This document shows, piece after piece, positions 8,772-17,176 of a stretch of DNA of 64,000 nucleotides. Positions within the stretch are counted from its first letter, which is position 1. The number at the start of each line of letters is the position of its first letter. Origin of the DNA: Saccharopolyspora ipomoeae (GTDB lineage Bacteria; Actinomycetota; Actinomycetes; Mycobacteriales; Pseudonocardiaceae); NCBI RefSeq assembly GCF_029952525.1, contig NZ_JASAOF010000013.1:1-64000 (forward strand). Reading direction: 5' to 3'. The translations under genes were made by a program, and so were the position numbers. A model generated the notes under the pieces. It worked only from the letters and a program-made list of their open reading frames with translations, had not been told where the DNA came from and ran no database searches.

Positions 8772-9966
8772 TGCGAAGGTCATCGTCACCTCGCCCGGGC
8801 GCAACTACGTGACGCTCAAGATCACCACCTCCGACGGTGTGATCGGCTGGGGCGACGCGACGCTCAACGGGCGCGAGCTCGCGGTGGCGTCCTACCTGCG
8901 CGATCACCTCTGCCCGCAGCTGATCGGACGCGACTCGCAGCGCATCGACGACACCTGGCAGTACCTGTACAAGGGCGCCTACTGGCGGCGCGGGCCGGTC
9001 ACCATGACCGCGATCGCCGCTGTGGACGTCGCGTTGTGGGACATCAAGGGCAAGGTCGCCGGGATGCCGGTCCACCAGCTGCTCGGCGGTCCAGCCCGGG
9101 ACGGCGTGCTGGCCTACTGCCACGCCACCGGCGAGGACATCCCCGCGCTGCTCGACGACGTCGCCGCGCACCTGGACCAGGGGTTCCTGGCGGTCCGCGC
9201 GCAGGCCTCGGTGCCCGGCGTCGACAAGGCCTACGGCGTCGCGGCCAAGGGCGAGTTCTACGAGCCCGCATCGTCGGCGGTTCCGGAGGAAGGTCGCTGG
9301 GACAGCGAGTCCTACCTGCGGCACGCCCCGAAGGTGCTCGGTGCGGTGCGGGAGCGGTTCGGGTTCGACTTCCACCTGCTCCACGACGTGCACCACCGGC
9401 TCACCCCCATCGAGGCCGGACGGCTGGGCAAGGACCTCGAAGAGCACCGGATGTTCTGGATCGAGGACCCCTCCCCCGCCGAGGATCAGAGCGCGTTCCG
9501 GCTGATCCGCGAGCACACCACCACTCCGATCGCGGTCGGCGAGGTGTTCAACTCGATCTGGGACTGCCAGCAGCTCATCACCGAGCGGCTGATCGATTAC
9601 ATCCGCACCTCGGTCTCGCACGCGGGCGGCATCACGCACCTGCGGCGGATCTTCGCCCTCGCCGAGCTCTACGGCGTGCGCACCGGTTCCCACGGTGCCG
9701 GAGACCTCTCACCGGTGTCGTTGTCCGCGGCGCTCAACGTGGACCTGGTGGTGCCGAACTTCGGCATCCAGGAGTACATGGGTCACACCGAGCAGACCTC
9801 CGAGGTGTTCCACTCCGGCTACACCTTCGCCGACGGCTACCTGCATCCCAGCGACGAACCCGGCCTGGGCGTGTGGGTCGACGAGGCGGCTGCCGAGCGG
9901 TTCCCGTACGAGCCGCGCTACCTGCCGGTCAACCGCCGCCGCGACGGGTCGGTGCACGACTGGTGA
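8755..9966 (+). CDS. manD: D-mannonate dehydratase (ManD/RspA group, enolase superfamily)
   Basis: A 403-residue enolase-superfamily enzyme. Its opening [20 protein letters not shown] and the segments [17 protein letters not shown] and [18 protein letters not shown] match characterised ManD proteins. Expected metal ligands are Asp211, Glu237 and Glu263, with His213 and the Arg148/Tyr160 pair as catalytic residues; these fall one residue away from the Novosphingobium ManD numbering. It dehydrates D-mannonate to 2-keto-3-deoxygluconate, although some family members have low activity or act on D-gluconate. A TTG start at 8755 is chosen because GAGAGGACC precedes it and the next in-frame starts would cut the first strand. 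It overlaps the MFS gene by 17 bp. Confidence 0.9.
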   Translation: MSKIVDAKVIVTSPGRNYVTLKITTSDGVIGWGDATLNGRELAVASYLRDHLCPQLIGRDSQRIDDTWQYLYKGAYWRRGPVTMTAIAAVDVALWDIKGKVAGMPVHQLLGGPARDGVLAYCHATGEDIPALLDDVAAHLDQGFLAVRAQASVPGVDKAYGVAAKGEFYEPASSAVPEEGRWDSESYLRHAPKVLGAVRERFGFDFHLLHDVHHRLTPIEAGRLGKDLEEHRMFWIEDPSPAEDQSAFRLIREHTTTPIAVGEVFNSIWDCQQLITERLIDYIRTSVSHAGGITHLRRIFALAELYGVRTGSHGAGDLSPVSLSAALNVDLVVPNFGIQEYMGHTEQTSEVFHSGYTFADGYLHPSDEPGLGVWVDEAAAERFPYEPRYLPVNRRRDGSVHDW

Positions 9967-9973
9967 CGCGCGC

Positions 9974-10012
9974 GAAACGGCCCCTCCCCCGTCGTGGGGA
10001 AGGGGCCGTTTC
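9974..10012. terminator. Bidirectional terminator between manD and rpsT
   Basis: GAAACGGCCCCT pairs with AGGGGCCGTTTC, with an inner CCCCC/GGGG stem. It lies in the 61-bp gap between two converging genes and has an A-rich 5' side and T-rich 3' side on both strands, so it can serve both transcripts. Confidence 0.85.
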
Positions 10013-10027
10013 GTCGACCGAGAAGGC

Positions 10028-10288
10028 TCAGATCTTGTTCACGCGAGCGGCCATGGCCGACTTCTTGTTGGCGGCCTGGTTCTTGTGGATGACGCCCTTG
10101 CTGGCGGCCTTGTCCAGCTGACGGCTGGCGGCCTGCTGCAGCTCGACGGCCTTGTCCTTCTCGCCGGCGTCAGCGGCCGCGCGGAACTTGCGGATGGCGG
10201 ACTTCAGCGACGTCTTCACAACCTTGTTGCGCTGGCGGTTCGCCTCGTTGGTCTTGATCCGCTTCATCTGGGACTTGATGTTGGCCAC
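10028..10288 (-). CDS. rpsT: 30S ribosomal protein S20
   Basis: An 86-residue basic, helical protein opening [20 protein letters not shown] and ending [13 protein letters not shown], the normal S20 size and pattern. It binds 16S rRNA early in small-subunit assembly. Monocistronic, between a bidirectional terminator and a divergent exporter gene, as in other actinobacteria where it neighbours holA. Confidence 0.98.
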   Translation of the reverse strand: MANIKSQMKRIKTNEANRQRNKVVKTSLKSAIRKFRAAADAGEKDKAVELQQAASRQLDKAASKGVIHKNQAANKKSAMAARVNKI

Positions 10289-10496
10289 TGGTGCGCCTCT
10301 TCCTCGTCAGTCGAATCGCGTGCCGCACTCGATCGGCCCGGTCCGGGGACCGGTCTTCCTCCACGGCGGAATGCCGTACGACACGATCGTCCATGTTAAC
10401 AAGGCTCACCTGCGGCTTCGCCGGGTGGTCCCGGCGCCGCGAGAGCGCTCACACCCGCTCGGAGTCCGGTGTGCGCAGGCCATACGGTGATGCCTC

Positions 10497-11303
10497 GTGC
10501 TCACCGCGTTGAACTGGCCCGGATTCGCCGATCTCACCCTCACCGGGCTGCTGTTCCTCTGCGCGGCGGCGTTCCTGGCCGGGGCCGTGGACGCCATCGT
10601 CGGCGGCGGTGGGCTCATCCAGCTGCCCGCGATGCTCATGCTGCTGCCCGGTGGCGAGGTCATCTACTCGCTGGCCACCAGCAAGATCGCCGCCATCGCC
10701 GGGACCTCCGCCGCGGCCCGAACCTACGCCAAGCGAACGCCGATGGACTGGCGGGCCGCGCTGCCGATGGCGCTGGTGGCGCTCCTCGGATCGCTGGGCG
10801 GAGCGGCGCTGGCCGACGCGCTGCCGTCCTCGGTGCTCAACGTCGTCGTGCTCGTCGCCCTGGTCGTCGTCGGCATCTACACGTGGCGCAAACCCGACCT
10901 CGGGTCGGTGCACGCACCCCGGTTCGCGCGACGCCTCCAACTGGTGCTGATGCTGCTCGGCGGCGCTGCGATCGGCTTCTGGGACGGCATCGCCGGGCCC
11001 GGAACCGGATCGTTCCTGGTGTTCTGGCTGGTCGGCCTCGTCGGATTCGCCTTCGTCACCGCCTCGGCCACCGCGAAGGTCGTCAACGTGGCCACCAACC
11101 TGGGCGCGCTGGTCTTCTTCATCCCCGCGGGCAAGGTGCTGTGGGGACTGGGCCTGGTGATGGCCGCGAGCAACATCGCGGGCAGCGTCCTGGGCGCGAC
11201 GCTGGCCGCCGGTCGCGGATCGGCGTTCGTGCGCCGGGTCTTCCTGACCGTCGTCGTCGGCCTGGTCGTCAGCCTCGGCTGGAAGATCGCGCTCAGCGGC
11301 TGA
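10497..11303 (+). CDS. TauE/SafE family membrane exporter
   Basis: A 268-residue integral membrane protein with about eight hydrophobic segments. Two repeated signatures are visible: AFLAGAVDAIVGGGGLIQLP near the N-terminus and AAIGFWDGIAGPGTGSFLVF near the middle, the duplicated motif of the TauE/SafE/YfcA family. Characterised relatives export sulfite, sulfoacetate or other anions. GTG at 10497 is the first plausible start; no strong Shine-Dalgarno is seen. Followed after 23 bp by an EamA transporter on the same strand, probably co-transcribed. Confidence 0.85.
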   Translation: MLTALNWPGFADLTLTGLLFLCAAAFLAGAVDAIVGGGGLIQLPAMLMLLPGGEVIYSLATSKIAAIAGTSAAARTYAKRTPMDWRAALPMALVALLGSLGGAALADALPSSVLNVVVLVALVVVGIYTWRKPDLGSVHAPRFARRLQLVLMLLGGAAIGFWDGIAGPGTGSFLVFWLVGLVGFAFVTASATAKVVNVATNLGALVFFIPAGKVLWGLGLVMAASNIAGSVLGATLAAGRGSAFVRRVFLTVVVGLVVSLGWKIALSG

Positions 11304-11326
11304 TCAGGACTAGGCTCCTGAGGATC

Positions 11327-12202
11327 ATGGGGGCTGTCGCCGTCGTTCTCGTCGTGCTCGCCGCGTTCGCGCACGCGGGGTGGAACTACTTCGCCAAGCG
11401 GGCCGGCTCGTCCGGGGCCGGGTTCGTGTGGCTGACCGCGAGCTGCTCCGCGGTGCTCTACCTGCCGGTCGCCTCGGGCGCCTTGCTGTGGGGAGCTTCT
11501 CACGACGACTTCCCCGCCCCCACGACGTTCCTCCTGGGCGTCGTGGTCAGCGCGACCATCCACCTCGGGTACTTCCTGCTGCTGCAGCGCGGTTACGCCG
11601 TCGGCGACATGTCGGTGGTGTACCCGCTGGCCAGGGGAACCGGGCCGATGCTGTCGATGCTGGTGGCCGTGCTCGTGCTGCACGAGCGGCCGGGCTGGCT
11701 CGGCGTGTGCGGCGGGCTGCTGGTGGTGTGCGGGGTGTTCGTGATCGGGCTGTCCGACGGCGTGCCGCGCTCTGGGGCGAACCTCGCCGGTGTCGGGTTC
11801 GGGCTGCTCACCGGGGCCCTCATCGCCACCTACACGGTCTGGGACGCGCACGCCGTGACCGGGCTGGCGCTGTCGCCGCTGCTGTTCGACTGGGCCAACA
11901 ACTTCACCCGCAGCGTCCTGCTCTCCCCCTACGCGATCCGCCGCCGCGGCGTGCTCGCGCGGATCTGGTCCGAACACCGCCGGGAGATCATCGCCGTCGG
12001 CCTGCTCTCGCCCCTGGCCTACATCCTCGTGCTGTTCGCGATGCAGCTCGCGCCGGTGAGCCTGGTGGCCCCGGCTCGGGAGCTGAGCATCGTCATCGCC
12101 GGGCTGCTGGCCTGGCGGGTGCTCGGCGAGGCGCAGCCGGTCCGGCGCCTGACCGGGGCCGTCGTGGTGCTGGCCGGAGTGGTGCTGCTCGGGGTGGCGT
12201 GA
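11327..12202 (+). CDS. EamA-domain (DMT superfamily) transporter
   Basis: A 291-residue, ten-helix drug/metabolite transporter made of two EamA repeats of about 140 residues (first half ending GVFVIGLSDG, second starting after GVGFGLLTGALIATYTVWDA). The family exports amino acids, nucleobases or drugs. The start ATG at 11327 begins the first transmembrane helix (MGAVAVVLVVLAAFAHAGWN). It converges on holA with stop codons almost touching (12202/12203), leaving no room for a terminator between them. The substrate is unknown. Confidence 0.85.
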   Translation: MGAVAVVLVVLAAFAHAGWNYFAKRAGSSGAGFVWLTASCSAVLYLPVASGALLWGASHDDFPAPTTFLLGVVVSATIHLGYFLLLQRGYAVGDMSVVYPLARGTGPMLSMLVAVLVLHERPGWLGVCGGLLVVCGVFVIGLSDGVPRSGANLAGVGFGLLTGALIATYTVWDAHAVTGLALSPLLFDWANNFTRSVLLSPYAIRRRGVLARIWSEHRREIIAVGLLSPLAYILVLFAMQLAPVSLVAPARELSIVIAGLLAWRVLGEAQPVRRLTGAVVVLAGVVLLGVA

Positions 12203-13189
12203 TCAGCTGCGCTGGTTGCGCAGCGACACCAGGCGCAGGACGGTCTTCTCCAGGGCGTAGTCGGCGTCGGCCGCCATGCCCTTCACGCCCGCGTTGACCT
12301 CGGCGACGACCTGCAGCGCGGCGGACAGGCTCGTCGGCGTCCAGCCCCGGGACTGGGACAGGGCCTTCTTCACCTTCCACGCGGGCATGCCGAGGTCCCC
12401 GGCCAGCCGGTAGGGATCGTTGCGGCCGCCCGCTGCCGCGACGCGGCCGATGGTGCGCACCGAATCGGCCAGGGCGTCGGCGATGAGCACGTGCGGCACC
12501 CCGAGCTGGATCGCCCAGCGCAGCGCCTCCAACGCCCCGGCGCGGTCGCCCACCACGGCCTTCTCCGCGACCGCGAACCCGGTCACCTCGGCGCGGCCCC
12601 GGTAGTACCGGCCGACCGCGTCCGCGTCGATCTTGCCGCCGGTGTCGGCCACCAGCTGCGAGGCCGCCGCCGCCAGTTCCCGCAGGTCCGAGCCGACCGC
12701 CTCGATGAGGGCGTTGACCCCGCCCGAGTCGGACTTGCCTCCCGCGCGGCGGATCTCGTCCCGGACGAACGCCTCGCGGTCGGCGGGCTTGGTGAGCTTC
12801 TTGCACTCGGTGACGCGCGCGCCCGCCTTCTTCAGCGCGTTGGGCAGCTCCTTGGCGTGCTTGGCCCGGCCACCACCGCTGTGCACCACGATCAGCGTGA
12901 TGCCCTCGGCGGGCTGCTTGGCGTGGGTCAGCAGGGCTTCGGCGATCTCCTTGCCCGCGTCCTGAGCCGACTCGATCGCGAGCACCCGCGCCTCCGCGAA
13001 CAGCGAGGGACTCAGCATTTCAGCGAGCTCAGGAGGGGTGAGCTCACTCACCTTCACCCGGCTGAAATCGGCCTCCGGATCGGCGGCGCGCGCGGCACCG
13101 ACCGCCGCCCACATCGCGCGCTCGACCAGCAGCTCTTCGTCCCCGAGCACCAGGTGCAGGGGGTCGGCGACAACGGTCGGTGAGCTCAT
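12203..13189 (-). CDS. holA: DNA polymerase III subunit delta
   Basis: A 328-residue clamp-loader delta subunit, which opens the beta clamp. It shows the N-terminal PLHLVLGDEELLVERAM segment, an AAA+ like domain with SAQDAGKEIAEALL, and the C-terminal collar domain with QLGVPHVLIADALADSVRTIGR and KVKKALSQSRGW. ATG at 13189 is chosen because earlier codons lack similarity and would run into the thrC regulatory region. Position between rpsT and comEC/comEA matches M. tuberculosis Rv2413c. Confidence 0.92.
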   Translation of the reverse strand: MSSPTVVADPLHLVLGDEELLVERAMWAAVGAARAADPEADFSRVKVSELTPPELAEMLSPSLFAEARVLAIESAQDAGKEIAEALLTHAKQPAEGITLIVVHSGGGRAKHAKELPNALKKAGARVTECKKLTKPADREAFVRDEIRRAGGKSDSGGVNALIEAVGSDLRELAAAASQLVADTGGKIDADAVGRYYRGRAEVTGFAVAEKAVVGDRAGALEALRWAIQLGVPHVLIADALADSVRTIGRVAAAGGRNDPYRLAGDLGMPAWKVKKALSQSRGWTPTSLSAALQVVAEVNAGVKGMAADADYALEKTVLRLVSLRNQRS

Positions 13190-13288
13190 GCGGGCATGGT
13201 CCCACGGAGCGGCGACAGTCCCGCCATCTGGATGCGCACTGGCCAGGAAGACGTGCGTTCCACTAACGTTGCCGCCACAACCGAATAG

Positions 13289-13422
13289 CTCATCCAGAGG
13301 GGCAGAGGGAACGGCCCGTTGAAGCCCCGGCAACCGTTCGTCCGATGCATCGTGCGAAAAACCGGCGCGAGGTCACGGACGCAAACAGGTGCCAATTCCG
13401 ACCCGTCCGCGGGACAGATGAG
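13289..13422 (+). promoter_or_regulatory. SAM riboswitch (S-box, SAM-I type) ahead of thrC
   Basis: P1 strands CTCATC (13289-13294) and GATGAG (13417-13422) enclose the conserved S-box core: AGAGGGGCAGAGGGA, then GAAGCCCCGGCAACCG, and later CAGGTGCCAATTCC followed by a small CCCG-TCCG-CGGG hairpin in the P4 position. This order and spacing match SAM-I aptamers rather than SAM-IV. There is no intrinsic terminator before the thrC ATG at 13439. The ribosome site AGGAGAGG (13421-13428) overlaps the last two P1 bases, so translational control is the likely mechanism. Confidence 0.88.
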
Positions 13423-13438
13423 GAGAGGACCTCGCGCG

Positions 13439-14707
13439 ATGACTGCTGCTGCCCACGCCGCCACCACTGCCGGCAAGAAGTTCGATCTCGGCAACGCCGT
13501 CGAACTGGTGTCCAAGGAAGAGGGACACCGGCAGCCCCTGGCTCCTGAGTTCGTCTCCCTCGAGGACTTCTCGCCGCTCGAGGTCGCCTACGACTTCCCC
13601 CAGCTCCGCCGCGAGGACATCGAGGCCGGTCCGCGTTCCATCTGGCGCTACAAGCAGCTGCTGCCGGTGCCGAGCAACGTCGACCAGATCCCCAACACCG
13701 AGCCCGGCTGTACCCGCTTGATCCAGGCGGACAACCTGGCCAAGGCGCTGGGCGTCAAGAAGATCTGGATCAAGGACGACACCGGCAACCCCACGCACTC
13801 CTTCAAGGACCGCGTCGTGGCCGTGGCCCTGGCCGCCGCCCGCGAGTTCGGGTTCAAGGTGCTGGCGTGCCCGTCCACCGGCAACCTCGCCAACGCCGTG
13901 GCCGCCGCCGCTGCCCGCGCGGGCTGGGACTCGGTCGTGCTGGTGCCCAAGACCCTCGAGCGCGCCAAGATCCTGATGAGCGCGGTCTACGACGGCTCGC
14001 TGCTCGCGGTCGACGGCAACTACGACGACGTCAACCGGCTGGCCACCGAGCTCGCCGGTGACCACGAGGACTGGGCGTTCGTCAACGTCAACGTCCGGCC
14101 CTACTACTCCGAGGGTTCCAAGACCCTGGCCTTCGAGGTCGCCGAGCAGCTGGGCTGGCGTCGTCCCGAGCAGATCGTGGTGCCGATCGCCTCCGGCTCG
14201 CAGCTGACCAAGGTCTACAAGGGCTTCAACGAGCTCAGCCAGGTCGGCCTGGTCGAGGACTCCCCGGTGAAGATCTTCGGCGCGCAGGCCACCGGCTGCT
14301 CCCCGGTCTCCACCGCCTACCGCAACGGCCACGACGTGGTGCAGCCGGTCAAGCCGGACACCATCGCCCGCTCGCTGGCCATCGGGGCCCCCGCCGACGG
14401 TCCGTACGTGCTCGACGTCGTCCGCAAGACCGGCGGCGCCATCGAGGACGTCACCGACGACGAGGTCCGCGCCGGCATCCGCCTGCTGGCCCGCACCGAG
14501 GGCATCTTCGCCGAGACCGCTGGTGGCGTGACCGTCGCGACCGCCAAGAAGCTCATCGAGGCCGGCAAGATCGACCCGGACGCCGAGACGGTCCTGCTGA
14601 TCACCGGTGACGGCCTCAAGACCCTGGACGCCGTCGAGGGCGAGCTGGGCCCGAAGGCCACCGTGGCGCCGACGACCGAGTCGGTGAACCAGGCGCTGGG
14701 CCTCTGA
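13439..14707 (+). CDS. thrC: Threonine synthase
   Basis: A 422-residue fold-type II PLP enzyme that turns O-phosphohomoserine into threonine. The PLP lysine is Lys123 in GNPTHSFKDR, followed by the CPSTGNLANAVAAAAARAG phosphate-binding segment and a C-terminal LITGDGLKTLD. It has an N-terminal extension of about 70 residues before the core, like the longer threonine synthases of plants and cyanobacteria. The ATG at 13439 follows AGGAGAGG. A SAM-I riboswitch precedes it, which is an unusual regulatory partner for this gene. A related enzyme using another phosphorylated or acylated homoserine cannot be excluded. Confidence 0.88.
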   Translation: MTAAAHAATTAGKKFDLGNAVELVSKEEGHRQPLAPEFVSLEDFSPLEVAYDFPQLRREDIEAGPRSIWRYKQLLPVPSNVDQIPNTEPGCTRLIQADNLAKALGVKKIWIKDDTGNPTHSFKDRVVAVALAAAREFGFKVLACPSTGNLANAVAAAAARAGWDSVVLVPKTLERAKILMSAVYDGSLLAVDGNYDDVNRLATELAGDHEDWAFVNVNVRPYYSEGSKTLAFEVAEQLGWRRPEQIVVPIASGSQLTKVYKGFNELSQVGLVEDSPVKIFGAQATGCSPVSTAYRNGHDVVQPVKPDTIARSLAIGAPADGPYVLDVVRKTGGAIEDVTDDEVRAGIRLLARTEGIFAETAGGVTVATAKKLIEAGKIDPDAETVLLITGDGLKTLDAVEGELGPKATVAPTTESVNQALGL

Positions 14708-14745
14708 TCCAGCCGGGCTCCGATCCAGCCGGCCTCTGATCCAGT
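14707..14745. repeat. Short tandem repeat after thrC
   Basis: Three copies of a 15-16 bp unit beginning GATCCAG follow the thrC stop codon, the first two as GATCCAGCCGG(G/C)CTC. The third copy is truncated. The role is unknown. Confidence 0.6.
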
Positions 14746-14770
14746 TGTAGGTCGAACCTCCTCTCTCGCG

Positions 14771-14804
14771 AGCGGGTGGTCGCCCCCACGGGCGGCCACC
14801 CGCT
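14771..14804. terminator. Bidirectional terminator between thrC and comEC
   Basis: AGCGGGTGG pairs with CCACCCGCT around an inner CGCCC-CCAC-GGGCG stem, in the gap between the converging thrC and comEC genes. Confidence 0.75.
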
Positions 14805-14824
14805 TCGTCGTCCACAACGGACGG

Positions 14825-17176
14825 TCAGTTCTCCTCGGCGCGCAAGGGATCTCCGCGAGAGACGAAGCGCGGTCCCCGCGGCCCCGGCAGGACCGCGATG
14901 TCCCCTTCCTGGTCGGTGCGCAGCACCCGGGCACCGGCGCGGGTGAGCGTGTCGATCACGAAGGCGTTGGGGTGGCCGTAGTCGTTGCCCGCGCCGACGC
15001 TGATCAGCGCGAGCCCGGGCCGCACCGCGGTGAGGAAACGCGGTGCGCTGTACCGGGATCCGTGGTGCGGCACCTTGAGCACGTCGGCTCGCAAGTCCTC
15101 CCGCGACGACACCAGCCGCCCCTGCCCCGGCAGCTCCACGTCTCCGGTGAGCAGCACCCGGCCCGCCGGGGTGGTCGCGCGGATCACCAGCGAGGCGTCG
15201 TTGGCGTCGTCTGCCGTCTGGGTCCGGGTCACGCTCGGATCCGGGGCCAGCACGTCGAGCACCAGGGAAGGCCAGGTCAGCCGTTGCCCGGCCTGCAGCG
15301 CGACGATCGGTGCGCGGTGCGCGCGGGTGTCGCGCACCAGATCGTCGAACGCCCACTCCGGTTCCCGCAGCGGTCCGATCCCCACCGCACCGACCGGCAT
15401 CTCGCCGAGCACCGTGCGCAGACCGCTGACGTGGTCGGCGTGCAGGTGCGTCAGCACCGCCATCGACACGCGCTGGATCCCCAAGCGCCGCAGGCAGTTC
15501 GCGGACCGTCGGGGGTCCGGCCCGGTGTCGACCACCACGGCCTCCCCCGGCGTGCCGGTGGCCAGCACCAGCCCGTCCCCCTGCCCGACGTCGCAGGCCA
15601 CCACGCTCCAGCCCGGCACCGGCCAGCCCGGCAGCATCGTGCGCACCGGCAGCACGACCAGGGCGCTGAGCAGCACCGCGACCACCGCCAGCAGCCGAAC
15701 CCTCCTTCCTCGCAACGCGATCAGCCCCACCAGCAGCAACACCGCGAGCAGCAGTCCCCCACCGGTCCCGGTCGGCCAGTCGAACACCGCCCCCGGCACC
15801 GCGGCGGCGCGATCGGCGATCAGCAGCACCCACGCCAGTTCCGGGCCCGCCAGCTCGACGAGGAGCCCCGCGAGCCACGTCGACGCCGGTGCGGTGACGG
15901 TGGCCAGCACGCCGAGCACCGTCGCCGGTGCGATCACCGGTGCCGCCAGCAGGTTCGCCGGCACCGCGACCAGGCTCACCCCACCGGAGATCGCGGCGAT
16001 CAACGGCGCGGTGACCACGTGGGCGGCCACCGGCACCGCGATCGCCTCCGCCAGCCCGACCGGGACACCGCGGGCGCGCAGCGCGGCCGCCCAGGCCGGG
16101 GCGAGCAGCACCAGTCCCGCCGTCGCAGCGACCGACAGGGCGAACCCGGCGCTGGTCGCCAGTTCCGGGAGCAGGAGCAACAGCCCGACGACGCTCGCCG
16201 CCAGGGCGGGCAGCGCCGAGCGTCGCCGCCCCAGCACCAGCGCCAGCAGCGTGATCGCCCCCATCGCGGCCGCGCGCAGGACGCTCGGCTCCGGTCCGGT
16301 CAACCCCACGAACCCGACCAGGACCAGTGCGGCGCCCACCGCGCAGACCACCGGGCCGAGTCCCAGCAGGTGCAGCAGCACCAGGACCGCGCCGCACACG
16401 ATCGCAAGGTTGGCGCCCGACACTGCTGTGAGATGGCTGAGCCCGGCCGTCTCGAAGTCCTGCTCCACCTCCGGTGGCAGCCCCGCGGTGTCTCCGACCA
16501 CCAGCCCGGGCAGCAGGCCCGAGGCTTCCGGGGACAGGTGCTCGGCGGAGACCTCGCGCAGTCCCGACCGCAGCTCGGCGGCGACCCGCTGCCATCGCGG
16601 TGGCGGGCTCACCTCGCTCGGCGCCTGGTGGATCGGCAGCATCGCGACGACCAGCCGGCCGTCCCGGGGCGGTGCCGCCTTGCCCCGGACGGTGAGCCGC
16701 TGCCCGGCGATCAGCCCGCGCCACCGGTCGGTCGGCACCAGCAGCACCACCGAACCGCCGGACTGGACGCGCCGACCGGCGACCTCGGTGGTCACCACTT
16801 CGGCGCGTGCCAGCGAGCGGTCCTGCGCCCGGCTGCCGCCGAAAGCCGCGCCGCGCAGCGGGGTCGGGGCGGAGGTCAGCTCGACCCGAACCGTCACCGC
16901 CTCGCCCTCGGTCGCCGCCCGCCGCAGCGGGTGCTCGGCGACGTCGTGGACCCGGACCGCGATCGCGCTGCCCGCGACCCCTGCCAGCAGCAGGACCACC
17001 AGCACGGCCCTGGCTCCCGCCCGGCGCCGCGAGAACCCCAGGACCAGCGGGGCCGCGATCGCGGCCGCCGAGGCCACCACCGCCGCGCAGACCCACCCGG
17101 CCCGCAGGCCCAGCAGAGTCACCAGCCAGACCACCGCGGCGGCCGGGACCAGCCGCAGGTCCGGCCGCCGGATCAC
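14825..17176 (-). CDS. comEC: ComEC/Rec2-family DNA uptake channel
   Basis: A 783-residue polytopic membrane protein. The order is N-terminal transmembrane helices with a DUF4131-like soluble loop, a central competence domain (GLLPGLVVGDTAGLP and SGANLAIVCGAVL), more helices, then a C-terminal metallo-beta-lactamase-like domain with THLHADHVSGL (residues 576-586), LLTGDVE and KVPHHGS. Homologues form the channel carrying single-stranded DNA across the membrane during transformation. GTG at 17176 overlaps the comEA stop by 4 bp, so the pair is coupled. Natural competence is rarely shown in actinomycetes, so the physiological role here is open. Confidence 0.93.
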   Translation of the reverse strand: MIRRPDLRLVPAAAVVWLVTLLGLRAGWVCAAVVASAAAIAAPLVLGFSRRRAGARAVLVVLLLAGVAGSAIAVRVHDVAEHPLRRAATEGEAVTVRVELTSAPTPLRGAAFGGSRAQDRSLARAEVVTTEVAGRRVQSGGSVVLLVPTDRWRGLIAGQRLTVRGKAAPPRDGRLVVAMLPIHQAPSEVSPPPRWQRVAAELRSGLREVSAEHLSPEASGLLPGLVVGDTAGLPPEVEQDFETAGLSHLTAVSGANLAIVCGAVLVLLHLLGLGPVVCAVGAALVLVGFVGLTGPEPSVLRAAAMGAITLLALVLGRRRSALPALAASVVGLLLLLPELATSAGFALSVAATAGLVLLAPAWAAALRARGVPVGLAEAIAVPVAAHVVTAPLIAAISGGVSLVAVPANLLAAPVIAPATVLGVLATVTAPASTWLAGLLVELAGPELAWVLLIADRAAAVPGAVFDWPTGTGGGLLLAVLLLVGLIALRGRRVRLLAVVAVLLSALVVLPVRTMLPGWPVPGWSVVACDVGQGDGLVLATGTPGEAVVVDTGPDPRRSANCLRRLGIQRVSMAVLTHLHADHVSGLRTVLGEMPVGAVGIGPLREPEWAFDDLVRDTRAHRAPIVALQAGQRLTWPSLVLDVLAPDPSVTRTQTADDANDASLVIRATTPAGRVLLTGDVELPGQGRLVSSREDLRADVLKVPHHGSRYSAPRFLTAVRPGLALISVGAGNDYGHPNAFVIDTLTRAGARVLRTDQEGDIAVLPGPRGPRFVSRGDPLRAEEN

